Part shown: positions 34,292-43,176 of the stretch, piece after piece
How the letters are laid out: each line of letters opens with the position of its first letter
Numbering within the stretch: position 1 is the stretch's first letter
From: UBA9926 sp913064795
GTDB lineage: Bacteria; Pseudomonadota; Gammaproteobacteria; Pseudomonadales; Azotimanducaceae
Length of the DNA: 64,000 nt
NCBI GenBank assembly: GCA_045560765.1
Contig: JBJKZD010000008.1
Coordinates: 1 to 64,000, forward strand
Reading direction: 5' to 3'
Program-made: the position numbers and the translations under genes
The notes under the pieces: model-generated
What the model saw: the letters and a program-made list of their open reading frames with translations, nothing else
Told to the model about the DNA's origin: nothing
Databases searched by the model: none

Positions 34292-36121
34292 ATGAAGATC
34301 GTTGTAGTGGCATTGCTTTTCATTGCCCTTGCGGGATGCGAGCGTCCCACGAGCGGTGTTTCACCCATTGCTGAGGCTGCAACCCATTCCGAGCAACTGA
34401 ATGCTTGGCTGGATCAGGAGTTTGCAAGTTATTTAGACTTCAGCCCAATGGCTAAGACGCGTCTTGGGGACAAGAGCGATTACGATCAATTGGATGACCC
34501 ATCGGATGCAGCGGCGGATCAGCGATTAGCATGGCGACGGGCGAGTGTTGCCGTGATGCAATCGCAGTTTGATCGCTCGCAGCTAAATGCAGAAGCTCAA
34601 AGAAGTTATGACTTGTGGGTATTCATGCTGAAGCGCGCCGAAGACGCCAAGCCGTTTCGACGCTACGAGTATGTGTTTGGCCGGAGTGGGCCACACACGG
34701 GGCTGCCCAATGCCCTGATTAATTTTCATAAGGTCGACAATGCGGCGGATATGCAGGCGTACATCTCGCGATTGATTGCTTCTGAGATTTATTTGGATGC
34801 CTATTTAACCCGAGCCAAACTCGCTGCTGACGCGGGTGTTCGGCCGCCGTACTTTGATTATGACGTGGCGCTCAGTCAAATTCGCAGAGTCAACCAAGGG
34901 TTTCCGTTTACGGGCGAGGGCCAATCTGCGCTGTGGCGCGATATCACAACCAAGATAGGGGCGTTGGTAGAGAATAAGGACCTCTCTGAAAGTGATGCTG
35001 AAGGGCTGGAGGCAGCAGCAAAAACCGCCATTGTGAATCATATGAAACCTGCCTATGACCGCATTGCGGCTTGGCTTATTGAAGATCGAAGGAATGTCGC
35101 AGACGTGGCGACAGGCGCTTGGGCACTACCGGATGGAGATGCCTATTACGCGTACCGTTTAAAACAAATGACCACACTGCCACTCTCTGCAGACGAGATC
35201 CATCAAACCGGTCTGATCGAAGTTGCTCGAATTCAGACGGAAATGAATGAGATTCGTGAGTCGGTTGGGTTTGAAGGGGATCTTCAGGACTTTTTCACGC
35301 ATTTGCGCAGCAGCGATGAGTTTTATTTTGAAAATACGGATACCGGGCGTGAAGGTTATTTAAATTTAGCGCGGCAATACATTGACGGCATTGAGGGTAA
35401 ATTGCCGGAGTATTTCGGAATTTTACCCAAAGGGCCGCTGGAGGTTCGCCGGGTTGAAGCCTATAGAGAGCAGCCCGGTGCGGCCGCGCATTATATGCGC
35501 GGAACAAAAGATGGTAGTCGTCCCGGTGTGTTCTATGCCCATTTGGCCGATATGCGAGCGATGTCTATTTTTCGGCTAGAAAATTTGGCCTACCATGAGG
35601 GCTTGCCGGGACATCATTTGCAAATTGCCATTCAGCAAGAGTTAGAGGGCGTCCCTATTTTTCGGACCTATCACGGGTACACAGCTTACAGCGAAGGGTG
35701 GGGACTGTATTCAGAGTATCTGGGTAAAGAAATGGGTTTTTATGCTGACCCCTACAGTGACTTCGGGCGCCTAACCGGGGAAATCTGGCGCGCCATTCGC
35801 CTGGTCGTGGATACGGGCATTCACGCTAAAGGTTGGTCAGAAGCACAAGCGATTGAATATGCCTTAGCGAATTCACCGCGGCCTTTGCCCTCGGTCAAAT
35901 CCGAAATTAGGCGCTATTTCAACATGCCGGCACAGGCAACGGCCTACAAAATCGGGATGCTCGAGATTCAACGTTTAAGGGCTAAGGCCCAGGACGCGCT
36001 CAAGGCTTCTTTCGATATGCGTGGCTTTCATGACCAGGTGCTGGGAAGCGGTCCTTTGCCACTGCCCGAGCTCGAGCGAAAAATCGACCAGTGGATTGCT
36101 GGCCTAAAACGCGGCGACTGA
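34292..36121 (+). CDS. DUF885 family lipoprotein, probable metallopeptidase-like
   Basis: This 609-residue protein begins with a lipoprotein signal (VVALLFIALAGC, Cys at about 15). DUF885 features follow: HTGLPNALINFHKVD, YHEGLPGHHLQIAIQQEL (HEGLPGHH resembles a zinc site) and YSEGWGLYSEYLGKEMGFY. The family is widespread in marine bacteria and is thought to contain metallocarboxypeptidase-like proteins, but activity is rarely shown. TAGGAGTGAGG precedes the ATG. Confidence 0.88.
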   Translation: MKIVVVALLFIALAGCERPTSGVSPIAEAATHSEQLNAWLDQEFASYLDFSPMAKTRLGDKSDYDQLDDPSDAAADQRLAWRRASVAVMQSQFDRSQLNAEAQRSYDLWVFMLKRAEDAKPFRRYEYVFGRSGPHTGLPNALINFHKVDNAADMQAYISRLIASEIYLDAYLTRAKLAADAGVRPPYFDYDVALSQIRRVNQGFPFTGEGQSALWRDITTKIGALVENKDLSESDAEGLEAAAKTAIVNHMKPAYDRIAAWLIEDRRNVADVATGAWALPDGDAYYAYRLKQMTTLPLSADEIHQTGLIEVARIQTEMNEIRESVGFEGDLQDFFTHLRSSDEFYFENTDTGREGYLNLARQYIDGIEGKLPEYFGILPKGPLEVRRVEAYREQPGAAAHYMRGTKDGSRPGVFYAHLADMRAMSIFRLENLAYHEGLPGHHLQIAIQQELEGVPIFRTYHGYTAYSEGWGLYSEYLGKEMGFYADPYSDFGRLTGEIWRAIRLVVDTGIHAKGWSEAQAIEYALANSPRPLPSVKSEIRRYFNMPAQATAYKIGMLEIQRLRAKAQDALKASFDMRGFHDQVLGSGPLPLPELERKIDQWIAGLKRGD

Positions 36122-36262
36122 CCGTCGCTGATATTTTACTTGCAGTCAGCACAGTAAGCTCTTCGGCCTAAATCAATGTTGGGTTTGAATATGCTTTAAT
36201 AGAGTGAATCTCTCGACTACGGTTAGGCAGTGCGTGGAGACCCAATTCTCTAGGAGAACACA

Positions 36263-36667
36263 ATGACTTATAAAAAACTGTTAATGATTGCAGTCCTGTT
36301 GATGTCGAATTCGGCGATAGCGGGGCATCATGAAAAAGCTGGCACCCTCATGCCCGCTGCTATGGCAGGTCAAGTTGTGGTGGCGTATGAAGTTCCGTGC
36401 ACGAACCCTGCAGCAGGCGCTGACTCCTTAAAAGCCCTCATTGCCTACGAAGCGAGCGCCTCGCCTGTGGCGTATTCATCAGTGGCCACTACGATTGGTG
36501 ACGCCAAAGTGGGCGCGGTTGATGTCCATCGGTCGACCGGGGCGATGGAGCAAGCCTTTTCTTGGCAGGAACAAGATGAGACATGGCTCTCGATGCAGGC
36601 CGATGCACTGGCGCTGTGTGGTGCTGACCTGGAGTCGATCGGGATGAGCGTCCACGTCGTTCAATAG
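36263..36667 (+). CDS. Small exported protein of unknown function
   Basis: At 134 residues it has a clear signal peptide (KKLLMIAVLLMSNSAIA, then GHHEKA) and TAGGAG before the ATG. Two Cys (EVPCTNPA and LALCGADL) could form a disulfide. No family is recognised. It lies 141 bases after the DUF885 gene. Confidence 0.65.
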   Translation: MTYKKLLMIAVLLMSNSAIAGHHEKAGTLMPAAMAGQVVVAYEVPCTNPAAGADSLKALIAYEASASPVAYSSVATTIGDAKVGAVDVHRSTGAMEQAFSWQEQDETWLSMQADALALCGADLESIGMSVHVVQ

Positions 36668-36805
36668 CAGCTGTGGTTTGATCCTGCTTCAGCGCGATCC
36701 TGGGTCGCGCTCAAGTTAAAGTTATAATGCCCTGGCATCACGCTGTCTGCGCCTGTCTCAGCAATCAGTGCTGGCCGTATCTTTAAGTTTAGCGCTGTGC
36801 TCGCT

Positions 36806-37891
36806 TCAATTGAGCCGGTGGCCGTTGCCGCTTTTATTAGAGGTTCCTGGGTGGCTCGGTAATGGATAAAAAATAGCATCTAAAAACTCGATCATGTTGT
36901 CGAGCGCGGCCGGCGCATCGCTTTCGAAGCTCGAGCCAGAATCTAAGTAAGCGTGGGAGCGACCCTCATATTCCCAGTATTCTACAGTTTGGCCTGCATC
37001 CCGCACTTCGCTGACATAATGCTTCACAGCCTCTGGTGTGACCACCGGGTCCTCGCTGCCAACAGTGGCTAATTGGGGCGGTAGGATGTGTTCACTTCGG
37101 TTCGGAATGTTATGAATTGGGGAGACGGCCCGGTAGCGCTGAGGGTGGTTTTCGACGTTAACATCCTCTCCAAATAATCCTCGGCCCAGTGAACCTTTGA
37201 TCAACCAAAAGGGGTTGAACCATTTTTCGAAACCTTGGTTCGCTAACTGCAAGACATCAAAAAGTCCATAATGAAGCACCGCTGCTTGCACCTCGAGGGG
37301 TTGAAACCTGGTGCCTGTGTGGGTTTCCGGGTAAGACGGTGAAAACCAGCCGCCCCCAAATGTTTCAGTCTGGGTGATTTTATGGCCAAGGGTGACGATC
37401 GTGGCCGCTAGGTGAGCTCCGGCACTGTCCCCAGTTACGATCAGTCTCGAAGCATCACCGCCATAGGCGTCGATAAAATCTTTCACCCAAAAAACGGCGC
37501 CAAATGCGTCATTGATAATATCGGTCAGTTCCACAGTATTGTCATTGTCGACGAGAAGACGATAGTTAACATTGCAAATGACGTATCGAGCGTTTGAAGC
37601 CAGGTACTGCGCCGATTGGGTCATAATCGATTGATCGTTGATCAGCCAACCGCCGCCATGGAACATTACTATGACAGGATAGGGGCCTTCGTCGGCGTTT
37701 GGCGTGTAGATATCGAGCGTCAGCGCTTGGCCGTTTGGACTGGACCATATGATGTCTTTACTGACTTTATATAGGGTAGGAGCTTGTAGAGCCGGTTGAT
37801 CTGCCTGCTCCTCGCAAGCCGCAAGACTCAGCCCGAGTGTCAAGACAGCTGTTAATTTTACAAATATTGAAACCGCTTTAGTCCGAGGCAT
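36806..37891 (-). CDS. Alpha/beta hydrolase lipoprotein (carboxylesterase-like)
   Basis: Starting at ATG 37891 gives 361 residues with a lipobox (LGLSLAAC, Cys at about 26). The fold is BD-FAE/HSL-like: IVMFHGGGWLINDQS for the oxyanion hole, VTGDSAGAHLAA as nucleophile elbow, VGSEDPVVTPEA for the acid and EGRSHAYLDSG for the His. It is probably an outer-membrane or periplasmic esterase. A GTG at 37900 is a possible earlier start. A 15-bp palindrome lies just upstream. Confidence 0.87.
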   Translation of the reverse strand: MPRTKAVSIFVKLTAVLTLGLSLAACEEQADQPALQAPTLYKVSKDIIWSSPNGQALTLDIYTPNADEGPYPVIVMFHGGGWLINDQSIMTQSAQYLASNARYVICNVNYRLLVDNDNTVELTDIINDAFGAVFWVKDFIDAYGGDASRLIVTGDSAGAHLAATIVTLGHKITQTETFGGGWFSPSYPETHTGTRFQPLEVQAAVLHYGLFDVLQLANQGFEKWFNPFWLIKGSLGRGLFGEDVNVENHPQRYRAVSPIHNIPNRSEHILPPQLATVGSEDPVVTPEAVKHYVSEVRDAGQTVEYWEYEGRSHAYLDSGSSFESDAPAALDNMIEFLDAIFYPLPSHPGTSNKSGNGHRLN

Positions 37892-37943
37892 CGGTAACAC
37901 TGGTTTTTCCCTTTAAGCATCTCTTAGGATTAAACAACCCTAC

Positions 37944-37958
37944 CATCATCTGATGATG
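37944..37958. promoter_or_regulatory. CATCATC palindrome upstream of esterase gene
   Basis: CATCATCTGATGATG is a perfect 7-bp inverted repeat around a central T, 53 bases upstream of the esterase ATG on the minus strand. It could be an operator for an unknown dimeric regulator. Confidence 0.4.
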
Positions 37959-38257
37959 TCCGGGACAGATGATCGATCGCATCAGACCGCTAATCTCTCT
38001 CAAACGAGCCTCTGTTTGCCGGCAGTCGATCGTGTTGATGAGGAATCTTGCTTGATCCTGACGTGTGTCTCAACCCGATTTCCGCAGGTCATGATCCAGC
38101 TGTATAACTACCTTTAACAAACGCAGGTTGGCGGTTAGTGGGTTAGGGCTTATTAAGTACTCACTGTGCGTGAGCACACCCATAGCCGAGCAGTGACCTC
38201 ACCGGTCTCATTAGCTCTGCGTCTGACAATAACTATTTCAAAAAATTGATAGCTATT

Positions 38258-38276
38258 ATGATATGTTATATCATAA
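38258..38276 (+). promoter_or_regulatory. Predicted Zur operator in front of zinc receptor
   Basis: TATGATATGTTATATCATA has perfect 8-bp arms around GTT. Its core recurs at 42609-42627 in front of zur, on the opposite strand, with one change. The AT-rich palindrome with a TGTTATA core resembles gammaproteobacterial Zur boxes. Confidence 0.72.
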
Positions 38277-38338
38277 AAAATATGGTTAATGATCCAGCTC
38301 ATTCAGAGTCCCTTCAATTAAGAAATTCAGGAATAGAA

Positions 38339-40663
38339 ATGAAATCGAAACTAGTTTATCTGTGGCTTCTGTCACTATCCTTGCAGTTGGTTAGCTCATT
38401 GAGTAATGCTGACCCTTCGGCAATCGACATCCATGCTGATGGTCATGATCAGTATTTTGAAGAAATCGTAGTCAGCGGCCCCTTTAGCGAAAAGGCCGCT
38501 GAAACCGCTCAGCCGGTGAATGTTTTGGGTGGGGAGTCTCTGCTAGAAGACGTCGCTAACTCGCTCGGAGAAACATTAAAAGAAGAAATCGGTATCAACA
38601 ATGCTTCGTTCGGTCCAGGAGTAGGGCATCCAGTTATTCGAGGTCATACAGGTAATCGCATTGGCGTGATGCAAAATGGTGTGGGTACAACGGATGTCTC
38701 TAATCAAAGTCCGGACCATGCTGAAGGCGTTGAAGTGAGCCTTGCCAATCGAGTTGAAATTATTCGGGGGCCAGCAAGCCTGCTCTTCGGAAGTGGGGCG
38801 ATAGGAGGTGTTGTCAACGTCATCGATGGTCGCATCCCCGAGGCTGTGCCTGTGAAGCCTTCGATCATGTTTGAGCAAACCTACAATGACAATAACAATG
38901 AGTCTCGGACTTTGTTTCGGCTCGATGCAGGCAAGGGCAATTTCGCGTTCCATTTAGAGGGTTTTGAGCGAAGTAGTAACGATGTTGAGATACCGGGTCT
39001 TGCTATCGATACGGCAGGTGTTGAGGCCCTCGAAGCGCTTCAACATGGACATGAGGATGAAGCAGGTCATCATGACGATGAAGGGCATGACGATGAAGGG
39101 CATGACGATGAAGGGCATGACGATGAAGGGCATCACGAGGATGAAGAACTTGAAAACACTCTCGGGTTTATCGGCAACTCTGGTAGCGAATCATCGAGCG
39201 GTTCGGTTGGATTTTCCTTTGTAAACGATCGCGCTTTCCTGGGCGCCTCCGTTACAAAGCTCAGGAACCGTTACGGCTTGCCTCCCGGATCTCATACGCA
39301 TGCGCATGGTGATGAGCATGGTGATGATCATGGAATGGACAACGAGGATCATGATGATGATGGGCACGAGGAAGATCATGACGATGAAGAAGGCCATGAT
39401 GATCATCACGGTGACGAGCATGGAGGTGAGGAAGTAGAGTTTGTCCGTCTAGATATTGAGAAAACTCGCTACGACTTACGAGGGGGCCTCAACTTTACAA
39501 AAGGCTGGGCAGAGTCTGTAAAGGCATCTCTTTCCTATACCGACTACGCCCATGATGAAGTTGAATACTTTGAAAGCGGTGGGTCCATCGTGGGGACGAC
39601 CTACGACAACGAAGGCTTAGAGGGTCGGATCAGTCTCCGTCGTCGTGCTCAAGGGGTCTGGTCGGGGGTCTATGGGTTGCAATTTTCCAGCAGTGAGTTC
39701 AGCGCGATTGGGGAGGAGGCGTTTATTCCGAAATCGGAGATCGACAACCTCGGCATATTTGCCTTCGAACAGTTCCAGAGTGAGCGATTCAACGTCGAGC
39801 TTGGTTTACGTTTTGATAACAACACTGTCGAGACTGGCCGATGCGAAAGCTCAGAATCGGAAGTGAGTGCCAGCGGTAGCGTTCTTTATGACATCAGTGA
39901 AAACTCGAATACCTTTATCGGTTTAACGCGAGCATCACGTACGCCTTCTGTGGAAGAACTTTTTGCTAATGTCGATAACCTATCCTGTGGGCGACCTAGC
40001 GATGATGAGATGCTTGTGCTGCATGCGGCAACCAATCTGCTAGAAATTGGGAATCCGAACCTGGCTCCCGAAACTTCGAATAATTTCGAGTTTGGATACC
40101 GTTTATTTGCGGATCGCGTTACAGGTGAAATCAGCGTCTACGCCAATCAGATTGATGACTACATCTACTTAAACGTTAACGGTAGCGAGTTTGAGGAGCA
40201 GCTGATCGGCCAATATGAAGCACGGGACGCTGAGTTTAGAGGTGTTGAAGGAAGGGTCATCTTTAATGTGCTCGCTTCGGATCGGTTCAGCATGAATTGG
40301 TCGCTGACGGGGGATGTCGTCAACGCGGAATTTGATGCGGGTGGTAAAGTTCCGCGTATTCCTGCTGCAAAGCTAGGCACTAAGATAGAGTTTTTCGGTG
40401 AACAATGGACAGTGCACGCTCACGCTTTCAAGGTCAGTCAACAAGATGATATTGGTGAATTTGAGCTGGCCACTGACGGATACACCCTGTTATCTGTTTA
40501 TGCGGACTACCATTGGGATATCAGTGACAGCGGGGAGCTCAAATTGTTCTTCAGGGGTGACAATCTCCTCGATGAAGAGATTAGAAATCACGCCTCACTA
40601 CTTAAAAGCTACGCACCTGAGGCAGGCCGTAGTTTCAGAATTGGGCTGCGATATCGTCACTAA
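38339..40663 (+). CDS. TonB-dependent receptor with His/Asp-rich loops, predicted zinc uptake (ZnuD-like)
   Basis: I start at ATG 38339 (774 residues): it opens a signal peptide (KLVYLWLLSLSLQLVSSLSN) and lies after the Zur box, which an earlier start would swallow. EEIVVSG is the TonB box. The plug includes VIRGHTGNRIGVMQNGVG and RVEIIRGPASLLFGSGAIGG. Two His/Asp/Glu-rich loops at about residues 234-265 and 319-364 (GHDDEGHDDEGHDD; HGDEHGDDHG) should bind metal, as in ZnuD receptors. The C-terminus ends as an outer-membrane strand. It probably imports Zn2+ under zinc limitation. Confidence 0.88.
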   Translation: MKSKLVYLWLLSLSLQLVSSLSNADPSAIDIHADGHDQYFEEIVVSGPFSEKAAETAQPVNVLGGESLLEDVANSLGETLKEEIGINNASFGPGVGHPVIRGHTGNRIGVMQNGVGTTDVSNQSPDHAEGVEVSLANRVEIIRGPASLLFGSGAIGGVVNVIDGRIPEAVPVKPSIMFEQTYNDNNNESRTLFRLDAGKGNFAFHLEGFERSSNDVEIPGLAIDTAGVEALEALQHGHEDEAGHHDDEGHDDEGHDDEGHDDEGHHEDEELENTLGFIGNSGSESSSGSVGFSFVNDRAFLGASVTKLRNRYGLPPGSHTHAHGDEHGDDHGMDNEDHDDDGHEEDHDDEEGHDDHHGDEHGGEEVEFVRLDIEKTRYDLRGGLNFTKGWAESVKASLSYTDYAHDEVEYFESGGSIVGTTYDNEGLEGRISLRRRAQGVWSGVYGLQFSSSEFSAIGEEAFIPKSEIDNLGIFAFEQFQSERFNVELGLRFDNNTVETGRCESSESEVSASGSVLYDISENSNTFIGLTRASRTPSVEELFANVDNLSCGRPSDDEMLVLHAATNLLEIGNPNLAPETSNNFEFGYRLFADRVTGEISVYANQIDDYIYLNVNGSEFEEQLIGQYEARDAEFRGVEGRVIFNVLASDRFSMNWSLTGDVVNAEFDAGGKVPRIPAAKLGTKIEFFGEQWTVHAHAFKVSQQDDIGEFELATDGYTLLSVYADYHWDISDSGELKLFFRGDNLLDEEIRNHASLLKSYAPEAGRSFRIGLRYRH
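39071..39130 (+). repeat. Four in-frame 15-bp repeats encoding HDDEG
   Basis: CATGACGATGAAGGG occurs four times in a row, each unit exact, adding one metal-binding pentapeptide per copy inside the receptor gene. Slippage could change loop length without breaking the frame. Confidence 0.9.
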
Positions 40664-40685
40664 CCAGGATGCGGTCGATTAGCGA

Positions 40686-41705
40686 CTATGCCAACTTACG
40701 GGTTTGCACAGTCGCTAACAGACTTGCTTCGAATAGGTCTACTCGAAAGTCTTGATCAGCAATCAGCTCTAAGCGGCTATCGGACAGAGGGCGAAGTTCC
40801 AATTTCTCCACCACCTCTCCTGAGAAATTGTAACCAAGATATCCGTTGTTTGTCCGGATCAGTGCTTTAATTCGTTCTGCTGATGTCGTTTCGATCAGTC
40901 TTGTTAATGCATTGTCATCGAACATGAATGATGTGCGAAAAATCCAGCCATGAGAGACAAAACCATTTCCGTTGTTGCTGAGCCGAATAAACCCCTCAGG
41001 TGGGAACTCAGTTTCATTTTGCACTGCGCTGTCGACGCTTTCCGTGGGTGCACGTAAAGCGACAGGGTTAAGTGACGGGCCAGCCCTGCGACGTTGATCC
41101 AGTAAACTAACGGCGAGGTCACCCGCTCGTGATGTCACCAGTTGACGATCAGTCAACAAGCCTTTTTGTTGCAGGTAGGCTTTGAGCTGATCCAGTTCAG
41201 TTGTTTGATACTGATCAGCTTTGCTTGCAACAATAATATCAGCGACGGTCAGTTGCTCGTTAAATACCGAGTGCTGGGTATAACGCTTGTCCTTGATTTT
41301 ACGAGCATCGACAAGGGTTAGGGTCGCCCGGAGATCAAGCAATGTTTGGTAGTGATCCGTTGCTAATGCACTTAACACTTCGAGAGGGTGTCCAAGGCCG
41401 GTGGGCTCAATCAGCAGTCGGTCAGGTCGCGCCCGGGCCAAAAGCATGTTCATCGCCATTTGCATCGGTAAACCAGCCGTGCAGCACATGCAGCCCCCAG
41501 GGACCTCTCGGATAAATACCTCACCACTGCCGGAAGCCTCCAGCAAACCACCGTCGATGCCTACTTCGCCAAATTCATTGACCAGAATTGCCCACCGCTC
41601 ACCCTCGGGTTTTTCTTTTAACAGATTCAATATCGCGGTGGATTTACCTGCTCCTAAAAAGCCGGTAACGATGTTAGTAGGAATCCCGCGCAGGTAGCTA
41701 GGCAT
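40686..41705 (-). CDS. COG0523/CobW family metal-handling GTPase
   Basis: At 339 residues it has the P-loop GFLGAGKST, the family metal motif GGCMCC, LIEPTGLGHP and a SKAD guanine-specificity motif. The C-terminal CobW domain ends with the LELRPLSDSRLELI region. COG0523 proteins next to Zur genes act as zinc metallochaperones in zinc starvation. It lies 11 bases after the MerC gene in the zur operon, and its stop is 22 bases from the receptor's stop. Confidence 0.9.
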   Translation of the reverse strand: MPSYLRGIPTNIVTGFLGAGKSTAILNLLKEKPEGERWAILVNEFGEVGIDGGLLEASGSGEVFIREVPGGCMCCTAGLPMQMAMNMLLARARPDRLLIEPTGLGHPLEVLSALATDHYQTLLDLRATLTLVDARKIKDKRYTQHSVFNEQLTVADIIVASKADQYQTTELDQLKAYLQQKGLLTDRQLVTSRAGDLAVSLLDQRRRAGPSLNPVALRAPTESVDSAVQNETEFPPEGFIRLSNNGNGFVSHGWIFRTSFMFDDNALTRLIETTSAERIKALIRTNNGYLGYNFSGEVVEKLELRPLSDSRLELIADQDFRVDLFEASLLATVQTRKLA

Positions 41706-41716
41706 GAAGGCTTAGG

Positions 41717-42148
41717 TCAATGCTGGCAGTCAATTTCACGACATTGCCGGAAATTCATCAGGTGTCCAACAACAACAAGGCTAGACCCTGTGAGGGTGGC
41801 TACTTTCTCACCAAATTCGCCCATCAGATCATGGCCAAACAACGCTGTTATGAACAGTATGGAAACCCCAAGTGCGCCAATGGCAAAAACAGACCACTGT
41901 CTGTGACGTCTGCATCCTAAAGTCAAAGCAAGAAAACTCGTCGGAAGGACAAGAAAAATGAGCCCTTGATGAAAGCTTTCGTCACCAAATGGTAGGGTCG
42001 CTAGCGAGGGGAGGAGGGCAAGTCCAACAGGAAGCAGCAGGCAGTGCAAAGCGCAGAAGGCCGATAAGCCAATGGCCGTTTTATCCAATAGCAAGGCCCT
42101 TGTTGTAGAGGCCCCGTCAATCAAAGCAATCACTACAAACGCAATCAA
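41717..42148 (-). CDS. MerC-domain membrane protein
   Basis: At up to 143 residues, the segment DKTAIGLSAFCALHCLLLPV is the MerC signature with its paired Cys. Three more membrane helices follow (LIFLVLPTSFLALTLG, WSVFAIGALGVSILFITALF and SSLVVVGHLMNF). A His/Cys tail (CREIDCQH) could bind metal. MerC proteins move mercury in mer operons; those beside zur and COG0523 genes are thought to handle zinc. The start overlaps the end of zur by 32 bases, and later starts are possible. Confidence 0.8.
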   Translation of the reverse strand: MIAFVVIALIDGASTTRALLLDKTAIGLSAFCALHCLLLPVGLALLPSLATLPFGDESFHQGLIFLVLPTSFLALTLGCRRHRQWSVFAIGALGVSILFITALFGHDLMGEFGEKVATLTGSSLVVVGHLMNFRQCREIDCQH

Positions 42149-42584
42149 ATTCGAGTTGCTGGCTTGCTAATCGAAAATCAGCGTTCAGCACGGTTTGGTT
42201 CAAAGAGTTCATGAGACTCTTTTGTATACTGATTTCCTGCACGTGATAGCACTGCTTGCAGATCAAAAACTGAGGCAGTTCATGCTGGTGGTCACAAAGG
42301 ATATGCGAGCATGCAACATACTTTTTAGCTAAGTCTAGCCGGTGTACTAAAGTCTCGCCCTCAAGAAATTCTAAAATTCGGTAGACTGACATGGCGGGTA
42401 ATTGATAACCAAAACGGTCCCGACAATAATCAGTTAGCTCGTAGGCGGATAGCGCTTTTTGCGAATCCAGCAGGCTCATCAAAACCTGACGACGCTTCTC
42501 GGTCAGTCGACTGCCTCGTGTGTTACAGAGTGTCTCTGCTTGTTCTAGAGCCTTCGACGTAGTTTGAGCGATGTGATCCGTCAT
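42117..42584 (-). CDS. zur: Fur-family zinc uptake regulator
   Basis: I start at ATG 42584 (155 residues, MTDHIAQTTSKALEQAETLC). The open frame to 42638 would include the operator. The winged helix is LTEKRRQVLMSLLDSQKALS with AYELTDYCRDRFGYQLPAMS and VYRILEFLEG. Metal ligands are CSHILCDHQHE, FLICKQCYHVQEI (CxxC) and CVCSDC at the end. These match Zur rather than Fur. It represses zinc-uptake genes when zinc is ample, probably including itself and the TonB receptor. Confidence 0.9.
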   Translation of the reverse strand: MTDHIAQTTSKALEQAETLCNTRGSRLTEKRRQVLMSLLDSQKALSAYELTDYCRDRFGYQLPAMSVYRILEFLEGETLVHRLDLAKKYVACSHILCDHQHELPQFLICKQCYHVQEISIQKSLMNSLNQTVLNADFRLASQQLEFDCVCSDCFD

Positions 42585-42608
42585 AGGAGCCTGATCCTTG
42601 GTTAAAAA

Positions 42609-42627
42609 AATGATACAACATATCATT
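42609..42627 (-). promoter_or_regulatory. Predicted Zur operator in front of zur
   Basis: Read on the minus strand the site is TAATGATATGTTGTATCATT. It shares ATGATATGTT-TATCAT with the box at 38258-38276, differing in the middle by G for A. It lies 25 bases before the chosen zur start. Confidence 0.72.
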
Positions 42628-42801
42628 AACGCTCTCAACCCAGCGGGTGATCGAGGATGTCAATTATACGCTAACTAAAAATTAGGTGGTTGTCAGGCAA
42701 TATGTGGCAAAACGGCGCTGACAGTTGGGTCGTCCCTTGCGCTGAGCGCCGGTTGTCACCAAAGGTCCAAAGATCTGAACACCAGTCCACAGGGGAAGGG
42801 A

Positions 42802-42830
42802 GTGATTGGAGGCTGGGGTCGGAATCGAAC
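42802..42830. repeat. 29-bp copy of tRNA-Cys 3' end (island 1 left boundary)
   Basis: These 29 bases, starting GTGATTGGAGGCTGGGG, are identical to 50274-50302, which covers the last 24 bases of tRNA-Cys plus 5 flanking bases. Similarity stops sharply on both sides. The rest of the tRNA is absent here. This is the expected second attachment site of an element integrated at tRNA-Cys. Confidence 0.88.
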
Positions 42831-42871
42831 TAGGCAGTTTAAGCTGTTAAAAATGGGGCTTCTTGTTTTTG

Positions 42872-43063
42872 TTACACCGTTTGTGTTGCACCGATTTTTC
42901 GAGAAACCAACCAGGTTTCAATGTCTGATAAATAGTAAAGCGTAGTCTTTCCTACAACTGCGTATTGCACGCCTTTCTGGAAGTGGCGATCTTGCCATCC
43001 CCTAATTGTATCTGGCGTGACACTAATGTCTTTCGCTAATTTGTCCCTGCTTACAGCGATCAT
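42872..43063 (-). CDS. Excisionase-like small HTH protein
   Basis: At 63 residues it begins MIAVSRDKLAKDISVTPDTI followed by RGWQDRHFQKGVQYAVVGKT and TLYYLSDIETWLVSRK. This is the winged-helix pattern of phage excisionases (an HTH followed by a short hairpin and a helix). It ends 42 bases from the attachment repeat. Its ATG overlaps the stop of the 38-residue gene upstream (ATGA). It probably once directed excision or recombination in island 1. Confidence 0.7.
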   Translation of the reverse strand: MIAVSRDKLAKDISVTPDTIRGWQDRHFQKGVQYAVVGKTTLYYLSDIETWLVSRKIGATQTV

Positions 43064-43176
43064 AGCAATGCACCAATGATCATCGCAGATCCTGACACAA
43101 CTAAAATCGTAACAAAAATTCTTGCAACTGCGTTTTCTGCTCCGGGGTTATCGCCCCATCGCGTACGCTTAAACAT
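43060..43176 (-). CDS. Tiny membrane protein (38 aa) in excisionase micro-operon
   Basis: The frame encodes MFKRTRWGDNPGAENAVARI, then a single membrane helix FVTILVVSGSAMIIGALL. Its start overlaps the upstream gene by 8 bases and its stop overlaps the excisionase-like start by 4, so the three small genes are interlocked. No family is recognised. Phage-like compactness is the main support. Confidence 0.6.
   Translation of the reverse strand: MFKRTRWGDNPGAENAVARIFVTILVVSGSAMIIGALL

Larger units (their letters stand above)
37892..38338. other. Divergent intergenic region before zinc receptor gene
   Basis: No gene is supported. It contains the palindrome at 37944-37958 near the esterase start and the predicted Zur box at 38258-38276 near the receptor start. 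Confidence 0.55.

Noticed and set aside
38954..39421. Methionine-rich minus-strand frames in the receptor gene
   Set aside because: They are the antisense of the His/Asp-rich repeats and so an artefact of composition.
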